19,976 nucleotides of DNA from Chloroflexota bacterium (lineage in GTDB: Bacteria > Chloroflexota > UBA11872 > VXOZ01). The translations under genes and the position numbers were made by a program. This document shows, piece after piece, positions 16,492-19,976 of the stretch. Below the pieces are notes generated by a model. The model ran no database searches. It was not told the origin of the DNA and saw nothing but the letters and a program-made list of their open reading frames with translations. Position 1 is the stretch's first letter, and the number at the start of each line of letters is the position of its first letter. The DNA lies in the NCBI GenBank assembly GCA_009839775.1, contig VXOZ01000030.1:1-19976 (forward strand). Reading direction: 5' to 3'.

Positions 16492-17262
16492 CTATGCCTC
16501 CTCGCGCATCAGGTGGCTGAAGGTGATCTCGACGACATCACCCGCCGCTCGGTAGTCGATCCACCCCTCGCGCGATGCTCTCTCGGCGTAACGTCGCAGT
16601 TCATGCGGGGATGCATCGAGCATGCGAGCCCAGAGGGTGGAGAAAAGGGCTTGGCCTCGCCTCCCGCAGAGGTCACCCAAGAGCAGAGCATAGGCGACCG
16701 CAACCGGATGCGCTTCGGGACGGGCCCGCGTTTTCCTCTTGCGACCTTGGAGCAGTCCTGCCTGGGTCCATGAGGACGCGGCGTTGCGGCCAAGGCGCTG
16801 CAATGACTTGCTTTGGAATTTTCCGGGGAACCGCTGCTCTGCTTCCTGGGCGATCGCGAGGGGCGTGATCGTCGCGCCGGCAGGGTGGGCGAGGAGAAAG
16901 GGCGTGATGGCCCGCAAGATGGGATCTCTCGCGGTGGCGCAGAGGAGCGCAACCGATGGTTGAGCACCGCGCTCTGACGGCCAGATGTCTACGAGCGCGC
17001 GGAAGATCCGAGAGGCTGGGTCGAAGGCGTATAGCTCTCGCAGCCGGTCGAAGCTCATCCGGGCGCTCCTCGCCGTCGGTTTCGCGAGGACATTGTCGTC
17101 GACGATTGCAGCCTGGTATTGCGGAGGACTCGAACAGTCGGTGCACGCCGACAGCACCCCCCTGAGGTCCTCCAGCATCATTGTCCTACTGAGGTGTGTA
17201 CCCGTCGGCTTGATACGGAATCCATGTATCTCAGCCAGCGAGGGAACATCCGGGTCCGTCAT
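16492..17262 (-). CDS. brxA: BrxA-like first gene of the BREX operon
   Basis: 256 residues. The call rests mainly on position directly before brxB and on general character; I do not see the full DUF1819 (BrxA) pattern, and the protein is longer than the usual 200 or so. Residues 125-170 (ITPLAIAQEA, then a basic LQRLGRNAASSW helix and QAGLL) look like a winged-helix unit, followed by a KRKTRARP basic stretch. This fits BrxA proteins, which have been reported to bind DNA. The segment RTMMLEDLRGVLSAC (about 26-40) replaces the usual BrxA N-terminus. Start ATG at 17262, with GGGAG eight to nine bases upstream. It is the promoter-proximal gene of the operon and divergent from the PP-loop gene. 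It could be an actinobacterial BrxA branch or a substitute small subunit. Confidence 0.68.
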   Translation of the reverse strand: MTDPDVPSLAEIHGFRIKPTGTHLSRTMMLEDLRGVLSACTDCSSPPQYQAAIVDDNVLAKPTARSARMSFDRLRELYAFDPASRIFRALVDIWPSERGAQPSVALLCATARDPILRAITPFLLAHPAGATITPLAIAQEAEQRFPGKFQSKSLQRLGRNAASSWTQAGLLQGRKRKTRARPEAHPVAVAYALLLGDLCGRRGQALFSTLWARMLDASPHELRRYAERASREGWIDYRAAGDVVEITFSHLMREEA

Positions 17263-17386
17263 CCTGCCATCTCCCGCGGCCTCCGGGTTCAGCGTCTTGA
17301 CTGAAGTGGAGCCCAGCGCGGCGCACCGCCGAAGCTGCCCGTCCTGAGCCCAGCAGTCCAGTCAGGCCCCGCCGGGCAGGGAGTAT

Positions 17387-17405
17387 GTCAGTACCGCAGT
17401 CAGTA
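17387..17405. repeat. GTCAGTA direct repeat upstream of brxA
   Basis: GTCAGTA occurs at 17387-17393 and 17399-17405, a 12-base period near one helical turn. A shorter GTCAG lies at 17361-17365. It is about 125 bases upstream of brxA and could be a regulator site. Short, so chance is possible. Confidence 0.3.
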
Positions 17406-17487
17406 GCGCCACAGATCGCGGCCTCATCTTTCGTGGCTTCGGGACACCTCCATCCGCGCGTTAGGGCCGAGTGTGGGTGGCGCCGTT

Positions 17488-17499
17488 CGGAGGCCTCCG
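17488..17499. promoter_or_regulatory. 12-base perfect palindrome before the PP-loop gene
   Basis: CGGAGGCCTCCG reads identically on both strands. It ends two bases before a TAGAAT -10-like hexamer (17502-17507), so it would sit in the spacer of that promoter, a common place for operators. Confidence 0.4.
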
Positions 17500-17501
17500 C
17501 C

Positions 17502-17537
17502 TAGAATTGCAGGAGAGAACGCCTTTTTCTCCTGCAA
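17502..17537 (+). promoter_or_regulatory. Candidate -10 plus long operator/hairpin dyad
   Basis: TAGAAT (17502-17507) matches the -10 consensus in five of six bases; no good -35 is seen. Overlapping its last base, TTGCAGGAGA (507-516, add 17000) and TCTCCTGCAA (528-537) form a perfect 10-bp inverted repeat with centres 21 bases apart, two helical turns. As RNA the stem extends to about 13 pairs (one G-U) with a 5-base loop. The GGAGGT ribosome binding site follows at 17541. It is either a repressor operator over the transcription start or a leader hairpin that affects translation. Confidence 0.5.
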
Positions 17538-17552
17538 ATCGGAGGTACTCAC

Positions 17553-18302
17553 ATGACCGAGCACCACATCCTCAGCTTCGGCGGCGGCGTAAACAGCGTC
17601 GCGCTTATGGTCCTGCTCCTGCGTGAACGCCTCCCGCTCGATGGAGTCGTCTTCGCTGACACAGGCGACGAGCTCCCGGAAACCTATGCCTACCTGGACG
17701 TTGCCCGGACGTACCTCCGGGAGCACCAGCTTGACCTGACGGTCGTCAGGAAGCGCAACGGCAAGTCGTTATACGAGACATCTTGGGACCGCCGGGTGTT
17801 CCCCTCGGCTATCTGGCGCTGGTCGACACGGGACTTCAAAGTGACTCCGATCCACCGGCACTACCGCAGCCTCGCCGGCAACGTGAACCAGTACCTGGCG
17901 ATCGCCTGGGACGAGATCGAACGCATGAAGGACAGCCGAGTTGACTACGTTCGCAATCTGTACCCGCTCATCGACCGAAGGATCACGCGCGCAGGGTGTG
18001 TCGAGATCATTGAAGAGGCCGGCCTTCCTGTCCCGCCCAGAAGTGCCTGCTACTTCTGTCCGTTCAACTCAGTCGGCAGGTGGCGAGAGGTGTATCGAGA
18101 CCATCCTGATCTGTACGAGAAGGCGATGGCGCTCGAGGAGCACTCGAAGCATTTCCCGTCCCAGCGCCTAACTGATCAAGCCTTCAGAGACCAAACTGAG
18201 GTCTCCCTCCGAACGCTCGCGCGGATGTTTGATGGTGGGGAGGTCATCCCCGTAGTCCCCGTGCCAGAGATCGAGCCATGCGGTGCCGAGTGCATGACAT
18301 GA
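17553..18302 (+). CDS. PAPS-reductase-like PP-loop ATPase (possible BrxP-type accessory)
   Basis: 249 residues. The N-terminus has the PP-loop SFGGGVNSVAL (8-18), a variant of SGGxDS that activates substrates by adenylation. FADTGDELPETYAYL (35-49) is the usual second element of PAPS-reductase-like proteins. RWSTRDFKVTPI (89-100) matches the family's CT..FK..P element but has Ser where Cys is common. C149, C166 and C169 (CYFCPF) and a final CGAEC (243-247) could bind an Fe-S cluster or zinc. Relatives include DndC and SspD of phosphorothioate systems, BrxP of type 4 BREX, and many phage proteins of unknown role. GGAGGT lies six bases before the ATG. It is divergent from brxA. Sulfation or phosphorothioation of DNA is a guess; true sulfate-assimilation CysH is unlikely given the context. 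Confidence 0.85.
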   Translation: MTEHHILSFGGGVNSVALMVLLLRERLPLDGVVFADTGDELPETYAYLDVARTYLREHQLDLTVVRKRNGKSLYETSWDRRVFPSAIWRWSTRDFKVTPIHRHYRSLAGNVNQYLAIAWDEIERMKDSRVDYVRNLYPLIDRRITRAGCVEIIEEAGLPVPPRSACYFCPFNSVGRWREVYRDHPDLYEKAMALEEHSKHFPSQRLTDQAFRDQTEVSLRTLARMFDGGEVIPVVPVPEIEPCGAECMT

Positions 18303-18356
18303 GGGCTGCTGACTCTGTTGGCCAAAGAGCCCTTCCAGCCCAGGAGCAGTCACTCT

Positions 18357-18379
18357 GCCGGCACGACACAGGTGCCGGC
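18357..18379. terminator. Hairpin between PP-loop and GIY-YIG genes
   Basis: GCCGGCAC (18357-18364) and GTGCCGGC (18372-18379) form a perfect 8-bp GC-rich stem with a 7-base loop. It lies in the 135-base gap between two convergent genes, suiting a bidirectional terminator, without a T-tract. Confidence 0.5.
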
Positions 18380-18437
18380 CTCACAGCCGACCGAGAACGC
18401 GCCCTCGCCTAAGGCATGTCACCCAGGCCGTCTGGTC

Positions 18438-18950
18438 TCAGGTGTTTTCGAAGCTGTTATAGGGTGTCTTCAGCTCCACGTGAGCGTATAGCTCGAAGAC
18501 AGCCTGTTCTACGGGGTCCACAATCTCCACGGCGCGCACGGACATCTTCCTGACGCGGCGCTTTGCGCGGTCGAACAGGTTCCAGTACTCGTCGGCGGAC
18601 TTGAATGCTTGACGTTCCTCCCTATTGAAGTGGGTGGGGTTCGCTTCGGGATGCCACTGCTGATAGGCAAGGTTGAACGCGAGAGTTGCGGACTCAGGTC
18701 CGTTAGCGGGCTGCCCGTGCTCGAGGAGGCGATCGGCCAAACGATCCGACCGCCCAACGTACACGGGTCTGTCATGTTCGTAGAGAATGTAGACGCCCTG
18801 GCGACCAGGCAGGCGACTCCGTAGCGATCTGCGTTGGGCAGGGGAGTCCATGTGCAGATACGCGGACTCAGCCAGCTCGCGCAGATACACGGGCAGCTTG
18901 GGGATAATGTCCTCGAATCGTCGATTTGCGATCAAGCCGTGCTCGGACAT
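18438..18950 (-). CDS. GIY-YIG nuclease family protein
   Basis: 170 residues from the ATG at 18950. The GIY-YIG core is visible: GVYILY, then VYVGRSDRLADRLLEH with the conserved Arg, and a later PVEQAVFELYAH bearing the likely catalytic Glu, ending in PYNSFENT with a conserved-looking Asn. Such single-strand-nicking or double-strand-cutting folds occur in restriction enzymes, homing endonucleases and repair proteins; I cannot pick the specificity. The start is uncertain: a GTG at 19007 preceded by GGGGAG is a reasonable alternative, and the open frame extends to a GTG at 19106. It converges with the PP-loop gene and is the last island gene before the right edge. An intact active site and a defence-island setting favour a nuclease effector, though this is inference. 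Confidence 0.75.
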   Translation of the reverse strand: MSEHGLIANRRFEDIIPKLPVYLRELAESAYLHMDSPAQRRSLRSRLPGRQGVYILYEHDRPVYVGRSDRLADRLLEHGQPANGPESATLAFNLAYQQWHPEANPTHFNREERQAFKSADEYWNLFDRAKRRVRKMSVRAVEIVDPVEQAVFELYAHVELKTPYNSFENT

Positions 18951-19266
18951 TGCTGCTACGTGTTCCTGAATCCCTTCCGTTGGATCACGGTACCTCCGGC
19001 TTCCCACGGACTCCCCATTCAGCCCTGACTTTCGCCCAACTGAACCGTCGGTGGACCTAACGCGAAGGTGCCCGTAGCCATCGTTACTCAAGGAAGGCCA
19101 ACACACTAGATCGCGGGCAGGTGCTGGCCTTCGAGGGCGTCGGAAGGTAGCCGCCTTGCAGGTGCCTCACCCGCCGTCGGCCGGATCGGCGGACACGACG
19201 AGAGGCCCCATACACGGACAGGAGCGGGGACACCGCCGCAGTTGGCGATGCCCCCGTGCTCGTCCC
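18951..19266. other. Right island margin, no gene
   Basis: About 315 bases between the GIY-YIG start and the helicase stop, less if the nuclease starts upstream. It should contain the GIY-YIG promoter and the helicase terminator, and GC rises across it. No tRNA, clear attachment site or long repeat shared with the left margin was found. Confidence 0.45.
19171..19192 (-). terminator. Possible terminator hairpin after the helicase gene
   Basis: CCGCCG (19171-19176) and CGGCGG (19187-19192) pair perfectly around a 10-base loop, about 75 bases downstream of the helicase stop on the minus strand. GC-rich stems arise easily here, so confidence is low. Confidence 0.25.
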
Positions 19267-19976
19267 CTAGGCGGCCAGCGCCCCCTCCCGCTCCTGCTTG
19301 AGCGCCCACTCGAAAAGGGAGAGCGTGGGAGCCTCGTCGCGGTGCCTGCGCGGCGGCTCCTCCGGCTCCCCGGCCATGAACTCCGCCCACGAGAACAGCG
19401 TCCGCTGCGGCTCGGCGTCCACGGCGTCCGCGACGCCCTCGGTGGCCACGGGAGCCCCGACCGCGACCGGCTCCGGCTCGGGCGCGCGCCAGCCCTCGTC
19501 GACCAGCAGCGCCTCGGCTTCCGCCGCGACCTGCCGCGCCTGCTCGAAGACCGACTCGACCGAGCCGGCGTCCTCCTCGCCCGCGACGATCTTCCTCGCC
19601 AGGGCGATCAGCAGGTCGTCGCCGTCGTCCCCGTAGGCGGCGAGGCCGTCCTCGGGCAGCTCGCCCTCGACGGCCAGCGACGACTGGAGCTTCTGCGCCA
19701 CGAGCTTGAGCGCGTCGGCCTGCAGGGTGTTCCGGTAGGCCATGAAGACGACCTGCACGGGCTCGCGCTGGCCGATGCGCCAGGAGCGCCGTGAGGCCTG
19801 CCGCATGGTGTAGACGGAGTAGTCCGTCTCGTACCAGGCGATCGTCGGGAACTCCACGAGGTCGAGGCCCGTCTGCACCAGCCGGGGATGGCAGACGAGC
19901 ACGTCGACGCCCTCCTCGACGCGCTTCGCCACCCACGCCTCGCGGCGCTCGGGCGGCACGGCGTCGGCCTTCATCA
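19267..19976 (-). CDS. SNF2-family helicase, C-terminal part (5' end outside window)
   Basis: About 235 residues of the C-terminus are visible; the frame is open at the window edge and the first Met is probably internal. DVLVCHPRLVQTGLDL is helicase motif V, and MRQASRRSWRIGQ is motif VI with the arginine finger, both characteristic of SNF2/Swi2 ATPases. A helical region with QADALKLVAQKLQSS follows, then an Ala/Glu/Pro-rich linker. The last 46 residues hold two similar short motifs, QRTLFSWAEF and TLSLFEWALK. SNF2 proteins translocate on double-stranded DNA; in bacteria they occur in mobile elements and defence systems. Base composition is clearly more GC-rich than the island genes, so it is likely part of the older flanking sequence. 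Confidence 0.82.
   Translation of the reverse strand, partial: MKADAVPPERREAWVAKRVEEGVDVLVCHPRLVQTGLDLVEFPTIAWYETDYSVYTMRQASRRSWRIGQREPVQVVFMAYRNTLQADALKLVAQKLQSSLAVEGELPEDGLAAYGDDGDDLLIALARKIVAGEEDAGSVESVFEQARQVAAEAEALLVDEGWRAPEPEPVAVGAPVATEGVADAVDAEPQRTLFSWAEFMAGEPEEPPRRHRDEAPTLSLFEWALKQEREGALAA

Larger units (their letters stand above)
17263..17552. other. Divergent regulatory region of the BREX operon and PP-loop gene
   Basis: 290 bases without a gene. It must hold the promoter of the minus-strand BREX operon, for which I see no convincing -35/-10 pair, and that of the plus-strand PP-loop gene. It contains a palindrome, a large dyad and a GTCAGTA direct repeat, listed separately. Confidence 0.6.

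Noticed and set aside
17424..17726. 100-residue minus-strand frame over the divergent region
   Set aside because: Overlaps the start of the PP-loop gene antisense; no ribosome binding site or domain.
632..19138. CAGGTG..CT..GCCTTC similarity between the two island margins (632-653 and 19118-19135)
   Set aside because: Requires several gaps and mismatches, too weak to call an attachment-site pair.
19106..19936. 276-residue minus-strand open frame
   Set aside because: Arg/Gly/Ala-rich shadow of the SNF2 helicase frame, produced by extreme GC; the overlapping frame carries clear helicase motifs.
1..19976. CRISPR array, tRNA/rRNA genes or insertion sequence
   Set aside because: No regularly spaced repeats, RNA gene signatures, or DDE transposase with terminal repeats were seen on reading both strands.

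Overview
The window is a defence island carried between two pieces of GC-richer sequence. The high GC, the frequent GTG/TTG starts, the terminator-like hairpins without U-runs and the style of the flanking proteins suggest a high-GC Gram-positive, probably Actinomycetota (a deep lineage such as Thermoleophilia would fit, but this is inference). The left edge (1 to about 560) is the 3' end of a large serine recombinase reading rightward. The right edge (19267 to 19976) is the 3' end of a SNF2-type helicase reading leftward, with visibly more extreme GC than the island. Both flanking genes point into the island.

The core is a complete six-gene minus-strand operon from 17262 down to 4912: brxA, brxB, brxC, pglX, pglZ, brxL. 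This is the gene set and order of a type 1 BREX phage-exclusion system. Junctions run from a 4-base GTGA overlap to gaps of 15 bases or less, so it should be one transcript. PglX is the adenine methyltransferase that would mark host DNA. BrxC and BrxL are large P-loop ATPases (BrxL also carries a Lon-like domain). PglZ is an alkaline-phosphatase-fold protein. BrxA and BrxB are small accessory proteins.

Divergent from the operon lies a PAPS-reductase-like PP-loop gene (17553-18302). Its fold class is the hallmark (BrxP) of type 4 BREX, so its place beside a full type 1 set is unusual. The 290-base divergent region carries a 12-base perfect palindrome, a -10-like TAGAAT and a long dyad (10-bp arms) just before the PP-loop gene's ribosome binding site. 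Convergent with it is a GIY-YIG nuclease gene (18438-18950).

On the other side of the operon is a translationally coupled plus-strand pair (3105-3461 and 3454-4806): a small protein of unknown function, and a 450-residue protein whose C-terminus looks like an ImmA/IrrE peptidase with the metal-binding HExxH destroyed. Left of that, divergent, is a DUF262/HNH protein (730-2484) resembling the GmrSD/BrxU type IV restriction enzymes that accompany BREX.

Together: methylation-linked BREX exclusion, a type IV-like nuclease that could attack phages with modified DNA, a GIY-YIG nuclease, and two modules of unclear role (the PP-loop protein and the dead-ImmA pair). These last two are the best candidates for something not yet described. 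No HTH/WYL regulator (BrxR type), tRNA, rRNA, CRISPR array or insertion sequence was seen.
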